Shown here: piece after piece, positions 1 through 7,854 of the stretch
How positions within the stretch are numbered: the stretch's first letter is position 1
Layout: each line of letters starts with the position of its first letter
Source: Gp6-AA40 sp035711805
GTDB taxonomy: Bacteria > Acidobacteriota > Vicinamibacteria > Vicinamibacterales > UBA2999
DNA: 64,000 bases
Assembly: GCA_035711805.1 (NCBI GenBank)
Contig: DASTBV010000147.1
Location: forward strand, 104,557 to 168,556
Direction: 5' to 3'
Made by a program: the position numbers and the translations under genes
Notes under the pieces: model-generated
Seen by the model: only the letters and a program-made list of their open reading frames with translations
Told to the model about the DNA's origin: nothing
Databases searched by the model: none

Positions 1-216
1 CGTGCCGACGAAGAGCATGGTCTTGCCGTCTGCCGCCAGGTTGGTCACGAACTCCTCCGCGTCCCGGAACTTCTTGACCGTCTTGTTCAGGTCGAGGATG
101 TAGATTCCGTTTCGCTCGCCGAAGATGAATTCCTTCATCTTCGGATTCCACCGCTTCGTCTGGTGGCCGAAATGCACGCCGGCCTCCAGCAGATCCTTCA
201 TCGCGATCCCGGGCAA
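1..216 (-). CDS. rpsB: 30S ribosomal protein S2 (partial, N-terminal 72 residues)
   Basis: Small-subunit ribosomal protein. The visible part carries the S2 signature LLEAGVHFGHQ followed by RWNPKM and the IDL-type strand IYILDLNKTV. The C-terminal two thirds lie outside the window. I place the start at TTG 216, which has a GGAGG Shine-Dalgarno four to six bases upstream; the internal ATG at 201 is about 19 bases from that site. It is the third gene of an rplM-rpsI-rpsB run, so it is probably cotranscribed with L13 and S9. Confidence 0.95.
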   Translation of the reverse strand, partial: MPGIAMKDLLEAGVHFGHQTKRWNPKMKEFIFGERNGIYILDLNKTVKKFRDAEEFVTNLAADGKTMLFVGT

Positions 217-232
217 AGTCCCTCCGTTCCTC

Positions 233-625
233 TTAACGTTTACTGAACTGGAAGCGCTTGCGTGCGCCCGCCAGCCCGTACTTCTTGCGTTCCTTGATGC
301 GCGAGTCGGACGTCAGCAAGCCATCCTTCTTGAGCTGCTTGCGCAGCTCGGCGTTGAACTCCACCAGTGCGCGGGCGATGCCCAGGCGCACCGCGCCGGC
401 CTGTCCGTTCACTCCGCCCCCGGCGACCGTCGCCAGGACGTCGAACTTTTCCCCTGTTTCGGTCACCAACAGCGGCCGCCGCACCTGAACGCGCAGCGCG
501 TCGGTAGGGAAGAAGCGGTCGAACTCTCGGTGGTTGACGGTGATGGTCCCGTTTCCGGGGCGGAGAAAGACGCGGGCGGTGGACGTTTTCCGGCGGCCTG
601 TTCCGTAATACTCGATGTTCGGCAA
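233..625 (-). CDS. rpsI: 30S ribosomal protein S9
   Basis: Ribosomal protein S9, 130 residues, full length for the family. It shows the N-terminal YYGTGRRKTSTARV motif, the GGGVNGQAGAVRLGIARAL core and the basic C-terminal tail ending in RKRFQFSKR, which reaches the P-site tRNA anticodon in known 30S structures. It starts two bases after the rplM stop, the normal L13-S9 pairing, so translational coupling is likely. Confidence 0.98.
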   Translation of the reverse strand: MPNIEYYGTGRRKTSTARVFLRPGNGTITVNHREFDRFFPTDALRVQVRRPLLVTETGEKFDVLATVAGGGVNGQAGAVRLGIARALVEFNAELRKQLKKDGLLTSDSRIKERKKYGLAGARKRFQFSKR

Positions 626-627
626 AG

Positions 628-1059
628 TTACGCGACCTCGATTTTTCTTGGTTGCTGAGCAGTGTGGGGGTGCTCGGCGCCCGGGTAGACCTTCAGCTTC
701 CGGTACATCGCATCACCCATCTTGGTCTTCGGCAGCATGCCGCGAACCGCTTCCTCCACGAGACGAACCGGCCGGCGCTTCCGGACGTCAACCGCGCGCT
801 CCTCGCGCAGGCCGCCCTCGAAGCCGCTGTGACGCCGATACACCTTGTCCGTTTCCTTCTGTCCCGTCAGCTTCACCGCCTCCGCGTTCACGACGACGAC
901 GTGGTCGCCCGTGTCAATGAACGGGGTGTAAGTGGGCTTGTGCTTGCCCTGAAGCAGCCGGGCCGCCAGGGTGGCCACACGGCCGAGGACCTGGTCCTTC
1001 GCATCGATGACATGCCACCGGCTGTCCGCGCTTTTCGCGCTGGCTACGAACGTACGCAT
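628..1059 (-). CDS. rplM: 50S ribosomal protein L13
   Basis: Ribosomal protein L13, 143 residues. Family blocks are visible: WHVIDAKDQVLGRVAT near the N terminus, GDHVVVVNAEAV in the middle, YRRHSGFEGGLRE, and VRGMLPKTKMG toward the C terminus. It leads the rplM-rpsI-rpsB run. A Shine-Dalgarno-like GAGGG lies about nine bases upstream of the ATG, and its leader can form two small hairpins (see 1082-1099). Confidence 0.97.
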   Translation of the reverse strand: MRTFVASAKSADSRWHVIDAKDQVLGRVATLAARLLQGKHKPTYTPFIDTGDHVVVVNAEAVKLTGQKETDKVYRRHSGFEGGLREERAVDVRKRRPVRLVEEAVRGMLPKTKMGDAMYRKLKVYPGAEHPHTAQQPRKIEVA

Positions 1060-1081
1060 GTAAAGGGTCCCTCAGGGGCCT

Positions 1082-1099
1082 CTGGACAGACTTGTCCAG
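1082..1099 (-). promoter_or_regulatory. Hairpin in the rplM leader
   Basis: Perfect 7-bp arms CTGGACA/TGTCCAG around a 4-base loop, 22 bases before the rplM start. Immediately downstream a CCC-CTGA-GGG mini-hairpin would cover the Shine-Dalgarno. Ribosomal protein operons often have autoregulatory leaders, but I cannot match this to a known L13 leader class, so the role is inference. The rest of the 292-base rplM-pilM spacer shows no gene. Confidence 0.3.
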
Positions 1100-1351
1100 G
1101 AACCGCAAACCCCAATGATACGGAGGGTTGTCGGAATAGTCAACCAGACGGATACCGCAAGTCCGTCGTTTGCCGGGAGTTATCGCCCCATCACCCCAAT
1201 CTTTGGCGGCTCCGTGATGTCGCGGATTGGTACAGCCGATAACGGGGACGGCCTCAGAGTGAGAGCCGGGCCCGCGTTGACCGCAGACCGGTCGCCACCC
1301 GGGCGCACGAAAACGCTGCTAACCCCCCTCCCGGGGACCGAGGTAACTAGG

Positions 1352-2410
1352 GTGTTTCGCAAGCAGAAGAGCGTGGTCGGGCTGGACATCGGTTCCAGCG
1401 CCGTGAAGGCCGTCGAGCTCAAGCCGACAGCCAAGGACTTCCGCGTTGCCGCATTCGGAATCGAGCCGGTGCCCGCCGATGCCATCGTCGACGGCGCAAT
1501 CATCGACGCTACGGCGGTCGCGAATTCGATCAAGCGAATCTTCGAGCGCAACTCGTTCAAGACCAAGGAAGTCTGCGCGTCGCTGTCGGGCAGCGCCGTG
1601 ATCGTCAAGAAGATCACGCTCCCGGTGATGACCGAAACAGAGCTGCACGAATCGATCTACTGGGAAGCGGAGCAGTACATCCCGTTCGACATCCAGGACG
1701 TCAACCTGGATTACCAGATTCTCGACCCTGGCACCGGGCCCGACTCGCGCGGCAGCATGGAAGTGCTGCTCGTCGCCGCCAAGAAGGAAAAGATCGGCGA
1801 CTACACCGGCGTGATCGCCCAGGCCGGCCGGACGCCGGTGATCGTCGACGTGGACGCGTTCGCGCTGCAGAACGCTTACGAAGTGAACTACGGCTTCGAC
1901 GCGAAGCAGGTCGTCGTGCTGCTCAACGCCGGCGCCAGCGCCATCAACATCAATATTCTGCAGGGCGAGCAGTCGGTCTTCGCGCGTGACGTCTCCATGG
2001 GCGGCAACACCTACACCGAGGCGGTGCAGAAGGAGCTCGACCTGCCGTTCGAGGCGGCCGAGCAGTTGAAGAAGGGCATTCCGGTCGACGGCGCGACGTT
2101 CGAAGACGCGCAGCCGGTGCTGCGGGCGGTCACTGAAAACGTCCTGCTCGAGATTCAGAAGACGTTCGACTTCTTCAAGGCCTCGGCGGCGAACGACCAC
2201 ATCGACCGGATCATCATCAGCGGCGGCGCATCGCGCGTGGACGGCTTCCGCGAGATGCTCGAGGAGCGCTTCGGCACTCCTGTCGAGGAGTTCGACCCGT
2301 TCAAGGCCGTCACGTGGGATCGGGGCAAGCTCGGCTCGGAATCGGCGGATCACGCGGCGACGGCGGCCGTGGCCGTCGGCCTCGCACTCCGAAAGGTGGG
2401 CGACCGATGA
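1352..2410 (+). CDS. pilM: Type IV pilus assembly protein PilM
   Basis: Actin-like cytoplasmic ATPase-fold protein of the pilus alignment subcomplex, 352 residues. The N terminus VGLDIGSSAVKAVEL is the phosphate-1 motif, and RIIISGGASRVDGF is the later phosphate-2/adenosine region. PilM binds the short N-terminal tail of PilN. I choose GTG 1352 because a GAGG lies just upstream and homology begins there; the open frame extends upstream to 1115 but that part is low-complexity and unlike PilM. Its stop overlaps the pilN start (ATGA). Confidence 0.95.
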   Translation: MFRKQKSVVGLDIGSSAVKAVELKPTAKDFRVAAFGIEPVPADAIVDGAIIDATAVANSIKRIFERNSFKTKEVCASLSGSAVIVKKITLPVMTETELHESIYWEAEQYIPFDIQDVNLDYQILDPGTGPDSRGSMEVLLVAAKKEKIGDYTGVIAQAGRTPVIVDVDAFALQNAYEVNYGFDAKQVVVLLNAGASAININILQGEQSVFARDVSMGGNTYTEAVQKELDLPFEAAEQLKKGIPVDGATFEDAQPVLRAVTENVLLEIQKTFDFFKASAANDHIDRIIISGGASRVDGFREMLEERFGTPVEEFDPFKAVTWDRGKLGSESADHAATAAVAVGLALRKVGDR

Positions 2411-3060
2411 TTCGCATCAACCTCCTCGGCGTCGAGCGCGCCAAGACGCGCAAGCTCCCGACCTTCACCATCCAGGCGCAGCAGCTGACGATCGCCTGCA
2501 GCCTCATTCTGGTCGCGTCGTGCGCCGGCATCGGCTGGTGGTACTGGACGCTGAGGCAGACCGCGGCGCAGGTGGAAACGGACATCGCCACCGCACAGCA
2601 GGAGCAGCAGCGGCTGCAGTCGGTGCTGGCAGAAGTCCGCCGGTTCGAGGGACGCCGGTCGCAGCTGCAGCAGCGCGTGCAGCTGATCGAGCAGCTCCGC
2701 GCCGGCCAGACGCTGCCCGTGCAGCTCCTCGATCACGTCAGCCGCAGCGTGCCGGAGATGCTCTGGCTGACGGACATGGATCAGAAGGGCGACGCCCTGA
2801 CGATTCAGGGACGCTGCAACACCCTGATCGCGGCGGCGGACTTCGTGACGAACCTGGGGAACTCCAATGTGCTGGCGAAGCCGATCGAGCTCGACACCCA
2901 GGTGGAAGTCCTCCAGACGGCACAGGGCCAGGCCGGCGTCGAGCTGTACAAGTTCACGGTCCGGGCGAAGGTGGACCCGGCGGCAGCGGCGAAAAGCGGC
3001 ACCAAGCCGGCCAGTGCGCCGGTTGTCGGGGGCGGCGGTGGGGGAGCGGCGGCCCGCTAA
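2407..3060 (+). CDS. pilN: Type IV pilus assembly protein PilN
   Basis: Inner-membrane alignment protein, 217 residues. It starts with MIRINLLG, the conserved PilM-binding tail (INLLP in many relatives). A single membrane helix follows (about residues 26-46), then a Gln/Arg-rich coiled coil (about 50-95) and a periplasmic ferredoxin-like domain. The C terminus is a Gly/Ala-rich tail. It overlaps pilM by four bases and is followed by pilO, its heterodimer partner. Confidence 0.93.
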   Translation: MIRINLLGVERAKTRKLPTFTIQAQQLTIACSLILVASCAGIGWWYWTLRQTAAQVETDIATAQQEQQRLQSVLAEVRRFEGRRSQLQQRVQLIEQLRAGQTLPVQLLDHVSRSVPEMLWLTDMDQKGDALTIQGRCNTLIAAADFVTNLGNSNVLAKPIELDTQVEVLQTAQGQAGVELYKFTVRAKVDPAAAAKSGTKPASAPVVGGGGGGAAAR

Positions 3061-3096
3061 AGAAGAGGTGGAGCGGCCCCGATACCGGGAAACGAG

Positions 3097-3708
3097 ATGG
3101 CAATCAATCTGAGTCTCAACAAGCTTCCGTGGTACGGACAGATCGGCGTGTTCGTGGCCATCGGCATTGGCGGGGCGGCGGCGTTCTGGAACTACTACTC
3201 CAAACCCGCCACCGCTGAGATCGAGTCGCGGCGCGCCGTGCTGAATCAGGTTCGCGGCGACATCAACCGCGGGCTGATGACCGCCCGCCGCCTGCCGGAA
3301 TTCCGCCGGGAAGTGGCGACGCTGGAGCTGCAGCTCGATCGGCTGCGTGCCGTGCTGCCGGAGCAGCAGGACGTGGCCGACCTGCTCAATCGCGTCAACT
3401 CCATGGCGACACAGTCGAATCTGAAGGTGCTCGGCTTCATTCCGCAGGCGACGACGAAGAAGAACCTCCACACGGAGTGGCCGATCGGACTCCAGCTCGA
3501 AGGCTCCTACCACGACCTCGGCATGTTCCTCGAGCGCATCAGCAAGTTCCCTCGCATCATCAACGTCGGCAACATGCGGGTGAAGGCGCGCGAGAACCAG
3601 AGCGCGCGGGCGACGGTCACCATCGACGTGACGGCGACGACCTTCGTCCTCGCCGAACAGCCCAAGCCGGCGACGCCGGCCGGCGCGCCGGCAGGCGGTG
3701 GCGCATGA
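3097..3708 (+). CDS. pilO: Type IV pilus assembly protein PilO
   Basis: PilN partner in the periplasmic alignment complex, 203 residues. A short cytoplasmic tail, one membrane helix (about residues 13-32, VFVAIGIGGAAAFW), a coiled coil (about 40-95) and a C-terminal domain with LQLEGSYHDLGMFLERISKFPRIINV, which fits the PilO signature. It has a Pro/Ala/Gly-rich C-terminal tail and overlaps pilP by four bases. Confidence 0.93.
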   Translation: MAINLSLNKLPWYGQIGVFVAIGIGGAAAFWNYYSKPATAEIESRRAVLNQVRGDINRGLMTARRLPEFRREVATLELQLDRLRAVLPEQQDVADLLNRVNSMATQSNLKVLGFIPQATTKKNLHTEWPIGLQLEGSYHDLGMFLERISKFPRIINVGNMRVKARENQSARATVTIDVTATTFVLAEQPKPATPAGAPAGGGA

Positions 3709-4199
3709 TGCGCATCACCGCCCTCAGCATTGCCGCGGCGCTGCTCGCCGCGACGCCGGTTGGTGGACAGACGCCGGCCCCGAGCGCGGCGGCGCCGGCC
3801 GCGGCCACGACGCCGGCACCAAAGGTGCCGCCGCTCGAGCCGCAGGGCTACGACTACAACCCGGCGGGCCGCCGGGATCCGTTCATCAGCCTGGTGCGCC
3901 GGACCACGCAGGCGAGCGGAACGTCTGCGAACCCGCGGCCGACCGGTCTGGGCGGCCTGAGCATCGAGCAGATCCGGATGACCGGCGTCGTCAAGGGACG
4001 CCAGGGATTCTCCGCGATCGTGAAAGGCGTCGATAACCGCACCTACTACGTGAAGGCCGGCGACGAGCTCTACGACGGCAAGGTCCGCGCGGTGACCGCC
4101 GATGCGATGTTCCTGACCCAGAACGTGAACGACCCACTGTCGGTCGCCAAGACGCGCGAAATCAAGCGGCTGCTCCGACCGGAGCTAGAGGCTCAATAG
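3705..4199 (+). CDS. pilP: Pilus assembly protein PilP
   Basis: Periplasmic linker between PilNO and the PilQ secretin, 164 residues. A signal peptide (about residues 1-21), a Pro/Ala-rich linker, the RRDPFISLV motif that marks PilP and related pilot proteins, and a C-terminal beta domain (IRMTGVVKGR through VKAGDELYDGKV). Classical PilP is a lipoprotein; here no cysteine follows the signal peptide, so it is predicted soluble or retained only by its signal. It ends two bases before pilQ. Confidence 0.88.
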   Translation: MMRITALSIAAALLAATPVGGQTPAPSAAAPAAATTPAPKVPPLEPQGYDYNPAGRRDPFISLVRRTTQASGTSANPRPTGLGGLSIEQIRMTGVVKGRQGFSAIVKGVDNRTYYVKAGDELYDGKVRAVTADAMFLTQNVNDPLSVAKTREIKRLLRPELEAQ

Positions 4200-4201
4200 C
4201 C

Positions 4202-6433
4202 ATGTATCGACACTCCCTCCTCCTGGGCCTTTCTATCGCGGCGTTCGTGTTGTCGCCGCTCGGTGTCGCGGGAACGCGCACCGAAGGCGAACGCGGCGCG
4301 GCCGCGACGCTCAGAAAAGTGACGTCGCAGCTGGATGCGCAAAAGGGAATTCTCAGCATCGAAGCGTCCGCTCCGGTCGCGTACGTGGCGTCGCAGCCGG
4401 ATGCGCGGACGACGATTGTGGAGATGCGGAACGTCGCAGCCGGCAGCATCGGCGACGTGACTGTTGACCAGCGGCACCCGATTGATGCGGTGAAGGTCGA
4501 GAGCGTCGTCAGCCCGGCAGGGGAGTCTCTGGCCCGTGTGCTGATCACATTCCGTCAGCCGGCGCGGCCGCGTATCCGCAGCTCGCGCAATGTGATCTTC
4601 GTCGAAGCCGACCGCATCGACCCCTCGACGTCGCTCGGGGCGGGCCCCTCGACGGGGCTCGGGGCGGGCGGCTCGACGGCACCGTCCCGCACCGCGATGG
4701 GCCCGAAGCTCGATTTGCAAACCTTCTCGCCGGCGATTCGCGACCTGCGCGTTACGCAGCGGGGCACGGCGACGGCAATCACGCTCCTTGGCACGGCGCC
4801 GCTCGTGGCGTCGGGCATCCAGGAGCCGAAGGATGCGCCGCGCCGGATCGTTCTCAATCTTCCACAGGCGACGTCCGCCATACCGACCACCATGCGCGTG
4901 GTCCGCGAGGGGCCGGTCGAGCGTGTGCGTGTTTCCATGAGTCCCGCCGCGCCGTTCGGTACGCAGGTCACGATGGAACTATCGCGCGCCGCGACCTACC
5001 GGCTCGAATCATCGGCGGACGGCAACGACCTCTCGGTGGTGTTCGACGAGCCGGCGGCGGATCCGATCGCGGCGCTTCGTTCGCCAGTACCGTTGGCCGC
5101 AGCCCCACTACAGGCGCCGGCACCGGCACCGCCGGTGGTTGCCGCCCCGCAGCAGCCAGCCGCTCCGCTCCAGGTCGAAGCGGGGCAGCGCCAGTTCACC
5201 GGCACTCCGGTCAGTCTCGATTTCGACGGCACCGATCTGCGGGCCGTCCTGACGGCGCTTGCCAAAGAGGGCGGAATCAACATCTGGATCGACCCGCGGG
5301 TGCAGGGAACGGTGACGACGACGCTGACCGACGTTCCGTGGGATGAGGCGTTCGACATCATCGCCAGCGGGAACGGATTGGGTTACGTCCAGCGCGGTTC
5401 CGTCGTCCGCGTCGTGCCGCTGGCGGTGCTCGCGGAAGAGGAAGCGGCGCGGCGAAAGGTCGAGGAGGAGCGCGCGCTTGCGGGCGAGCTGCGGACCTAT
5501 ACCAAGTCGCTCAGTTACGCGACGGCGAAGGAACTGGCGACGCTGGTGAAGGACACGGTTCTGTCGCCCCGCGGGCAGGTGCAGGTCGACGACCGAACCA
5601 ACACGCTCATCGTCACCGATCTTGTCGATCGGCTGGGGCGAACCGAAGACCTGATTTCGAAGCTCGACGTGCCGCAGCCGCAGGTGGAGATCGAGGCGCG
5701 TATCGTTCAGACGAGCCGCGACTTCGCCCGGCAGATCGGTGTGAACTGGGGCGTGAACGCCCGGGCCTCAACTGATCTTGCCAACACGACGGGGCTGACG
5801 TTCCCGAACCAGGGCAGCATCAGCGGCCGCACGGGCAGCGCCCAGGGACCCGATGGTGTGCCCACCGTCGTGGATCAGGCCGTGACGAATCCATCGAGCG
5901 CGATCGGCCTGGCGCTGGGATCGATCAATGGCGCGATCAACCTCGATATCGCGCTCTCGGCGCTCGAGCGTTCGGGCAAGGGAAAAATCCTGTCGACGCC
6001 GCGGGTCTCGACGCAGAACAACGTCCAGGCCGAGATCATGCAGGGCGTCCAGATTCCGATCCAGACCGTGGCCAACAACACCGTGACCGTCACGTGGAAG
6101 GACGCGGCGCTGATTCTCCGCGTGCTGCCGCAGATTACGGCCGCGAATACCGTGATCATGAAAGTCGAGCTCGAAAACGGATCGCCCGACTTCGCACGCG
6201 CCATTGAAAACAACCCGCCGATCAACACCCAGCGGGCGCTGACGAGTGTTCGCGTCGCCAACGGCGACACCACGGTCATCGGCGGCATCTTCCTGAGTAC
6301 CGAGCAGGCCACCCAGTCCCGTACGCCGGGGCTCAGCAAGGTCCCGCTCCTCGGCTTGCTGTTCAGGCGCGACGAGGTGACGGATGAGAGCCGAGAGCTG
6401 CTCATCTTCATCACGCCGCGGATTATTCAGTAG
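4202..6433 (+). CDS. pilQ: Type IV pilus secretin PilQ
   Basis: Outer-membrane secretin through which the pilus exits, 743 residues. Order: signal peptide (1-24), AMIN-type beta domain(s) that bind peptidoglycan (about 35-280), Pro/Ala linker (about 293-322), secretin/TonB short N-terminal domain (about 327-400, TPVSLDFDGTDLRAVL), a NolW-type N1 domain (about 425-490) and the secretin barrel (about 560-740, including GKILSTPRVSTQNN and PLLGLLFRRDE). Residues about 140-157 are an 8-residue tandem PSTSLGAG/PSTGLGAG between AMIN regions and come from a DNA repeat. Last classical gene of the pil operon. Confidence 0.96.
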   Translation: MYRHSLLLGLSIAAFVLSPLGVAGTRTEGERGAAATLRKVTSQLDAQKGILSIEASAPVAYVASQPDARTTIVEMRNVAAGSIGDVTVDQRHPIDAVKVESVVSPAGESLARVLITFRQPARPRIRSSRNVIFVEADRIDPSTSLGAGPSTGLGAGGSTAPSRTAMGPKLDLQTFSPAIRDLRVTQRGTATAITLLGTAPLVASGIQEPKDAPRRIVLNLPQATSAIPTTMRVVREGPVERVRVSMSPAAPFGTQVTMELSRAATYRLESSADGNDLSVVFDEPAADPIAALRSPVPLAAAPLQAPAPAPPVVAAPQQPAAPLQVEAGQRQFTGTPVSLDFDGTDLRAVLTALAKEGGINIWIDPRVQGTVTTTLTDVPWDEAFDIIASGNGLGYVQRGSVVRVVPLAVLAEEEAARRKVEEERALAGELRTYTKSLSYATAKELATLVKDTVLSPRGQVQVDDRTNTLIVTDLVDRLGRTEDLISKLDVPQPQVEIEARIVQTSRDFARQIGVNWGVNARASTDLANTTGLTFPNQGSISGRTGSAQGPDGVPTVVDQAVTNPSSAIGLALGSINGAINLDIALSALERSGKGKILSTPRVSTQNNVQAEIMQGVQIPIQTVANNTVTVTWKDAALILRVLPQITAANTVIMKVELENGSPDFARAIENNPPINTQRALTSVRVANGDTTVIGGIFLSTEQATQSRTPGLSKVPLLGLLFRRDEVTDESRELLIFITPRIIQ
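4621..4679 (+). repeat. 24-bp GC-rich tandem repeat inside pilQ
   Basis: Two adjacent 24-base units (4621-4644 and 4645-4668) differing at two positions, plus a partial third copy. Each unit begins CCCCTCGAC and ends CTCGGGGCGGG, so it can fold on itself. The length is a multiple of three, keeping pilQ open, and the encoded Ser/Gly/Ala stretch is not part of any known secretin domain. Confidence 0.85.
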
Positions 6434-6443
6434 GAGAGCGACT

Positions 6444-7079
6444 GTGAGTGCGATGTTCAGGTCTTGGAAAGCGCTGGCGGCGATCGGCATCGCCGTGACC
6501 TTCGCCGGCTGCGGCGATCTGGCGACGCAGGGACGCTCGCCCTCGCAGCTGGTGATCCTGTCGCTGGCGGCGGCGCCGGGGGCGAACCCCAGCGAATTCG
6601 GCGCGAACCTGTTGTCGGATGTCGTCACCAACGTGCAGCGGACCGAGAACGGCGTGCAGGTCTCGTCGCCCACGATCTTCAATGACGTCGGTTCGGTCGA
6701 GTTCGGGCTGGTCTTGAAGGACCCGGGCAGTGATCCGGCCGCTCCGACGGCTCCCGGACCGCTCAACGCGGTCACGATCACACGCTATCGCGTCGTCTAT
6801 CGGCGGGCCGACGGCCGCAATACCCCGGGCGTCGACGTGCCATTCCCGTTCGACTCCGGCGTGACCGTGACGGTGACGAGCGACGGCGGCTCGACCGGAT
6901 TCGAAATCGTGCGCGGCTCCGCCAAGCTCGACGCGCCGCTGCGCGCGCTGAAAGACAACCCGGACATGATTTCCACAATCGCTGAAGTGACGTTCTACGG
7001 CCACGATCAGGCCGGCAACGATCTCAGCGCTACGGGGATGATTGGCATCAACTTCGCCAACTTCGCCGATCCCCAGTAA
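6444..7079 (+). CDS. Lipoprotein of unknown function downstream of pilQ
   Basis: A 211-residue protein I do not recognise. The N terminus has a signal peptide ending in the lipobox FAGC, so it should be lipidated at the cysteine near residue 23. The rest is predicted beta-rich, with VTITRYRVVYRRADG and VTVTVTSDGG strands. The start is GTG 6444, seven bases after AGGAG; the ATG nine bases on is too far. It lies 10 bases after pilQ and seven before another lipoprotein, so it probably belongs to the pil operon. A pilus accessory, pilotin or surface role is only inference. Confidence 0.8.
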   Translation: MSAMFRSWKALAAIGIAVTFAGCGDLATQGRSPSQLVILSLAAAPGANPSEFGANLLSDVVTNVQRTENGVQVSSPTIFNDVGSVEFGLVLKDPGSDPAAPTAPGPLNAVTITRYRVVYRRADGRNTPGVDVPFPFDSGVTVTVTSDGGSTGFEIVRGSAKLDAPLRALKDNPDMISTIAEVTFYGHDQAGNDLSATGMIGINFANFADPQ

Positions 7080-7088
7080 GAGGACGTG

Positions 7089-7823
7089 ATGCAGATCAGG
7101 ACCGCTGGAATCCTGCGCGCGGGCGCCGCGCTGCTGATCGCCGGCAGCGTGGCAGCGTGCACCGAGTCTCAGGAGCCGCCATCGTTGACGGGGCCGTCAG
7201 GCTTGTCGCAGACGCTGACGCTCAGCGCCTCGCCGGATCGGATTGCGCACAACGGAAGCGCGCAATCTGTCGTCACGCTCACCATGCACGACGGTGCGGG
7301 GCAACCGCTGTCGGGTCAGCGCGTCAGCCTCGGCACATCGTCCGGCACGCTGTCTCATGCGGACGTGGTCACGGGAACGGACGGGCGCGCGGCATTTATC
7401 GTGACCGCGCCGGCCCTGTCTGTTCCTGCAGAAGACATCAGCGTGTTTGCAACGCCATTCGGTACCGATGCCGGTGCGGCGTTGACGCGCGTTCTGCGCA
7501 TTGCCTTCACCGGTCCGAGCAACACGACGGCGCCACAGCCGGAGTTTGTTTTCTCGCCGGAAACACCCGTGGCCGGCGTTTCGACCGCGTTCGACGCCTC
7601 GGCGACGACGGACGAGGGCGTCCAGTGCGTGACCTGCACGTTTACGTGGACGTTCCCGACAGAGACGGCGAGCGGAATGGGGGCGAATTACACGCTTCCA
7701 ACGGGTCAGTTCCCGCAGGGTGGAACGTTTGTCGTCACGCTGACCGTCCGGGACTCGACCGGCAGTGAATCCACGCTGCGGCGTGCCGTGACGTGGGACC
7801 CGCCGGCGCCCGAAGAAGAGTGA
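7089..7823 (+). CDS. Ig-like/PKD-domain lipoprotein
   Basis: A 244-residue lipoprotein (lipobox VAAC). Residues about 40-130 resemble a bacterial Ig-like domain of the Big_1/invasin type (SVVTLTMHDGAGQPLSGQRVSL and TGTDGRAAFIVTA), and about 150-235 a PKD-like fold (VAGVSTAFDASAT, then FVVTLTVRDSTGS). It contains a CVTC pair. ATG 7089 is preferred over the adjacent GTG 7086 because GAGG is spaced better. Final gene of the pilus run; such domains usually mediate extracellular contacts, so an adhesive or pilus-linked role is plausible but unproven. Confidence 0.8.
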   Translation: MQIRTAGILRAGAALLIAGSVAACTESQEPPSLTGPSGLSQTLTLSASPDRIAHNGSAQSVVTLTMHDGAGQPLSGQRVSLGTSSGTLSHADVVTGTDGRAAFIVTAPALSVPAEDISVFATPFGTDAGAALTRVLRIAFTGPSNTTAPQPEFVFSPETPVAGVSTAFDASATTDEGVQCVTCTFTWTFPTETASGMGANYTLPTGQFPQGGTFVVTLTVRDSTGSESTLRRAVTWDPPAPEEE

Positions 7824-7854
7824 TCACTAGGGCACAATAGCCCTAGGTTCCCAA

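Noticed and set aside
1115..1351. Possible 79-residue N-terminal extension of PilM
   Set aside because: The frame is open, but the residues are unlike PilM, and a Shine-Dalgarno sits just before GTG 1352 where homology begins.
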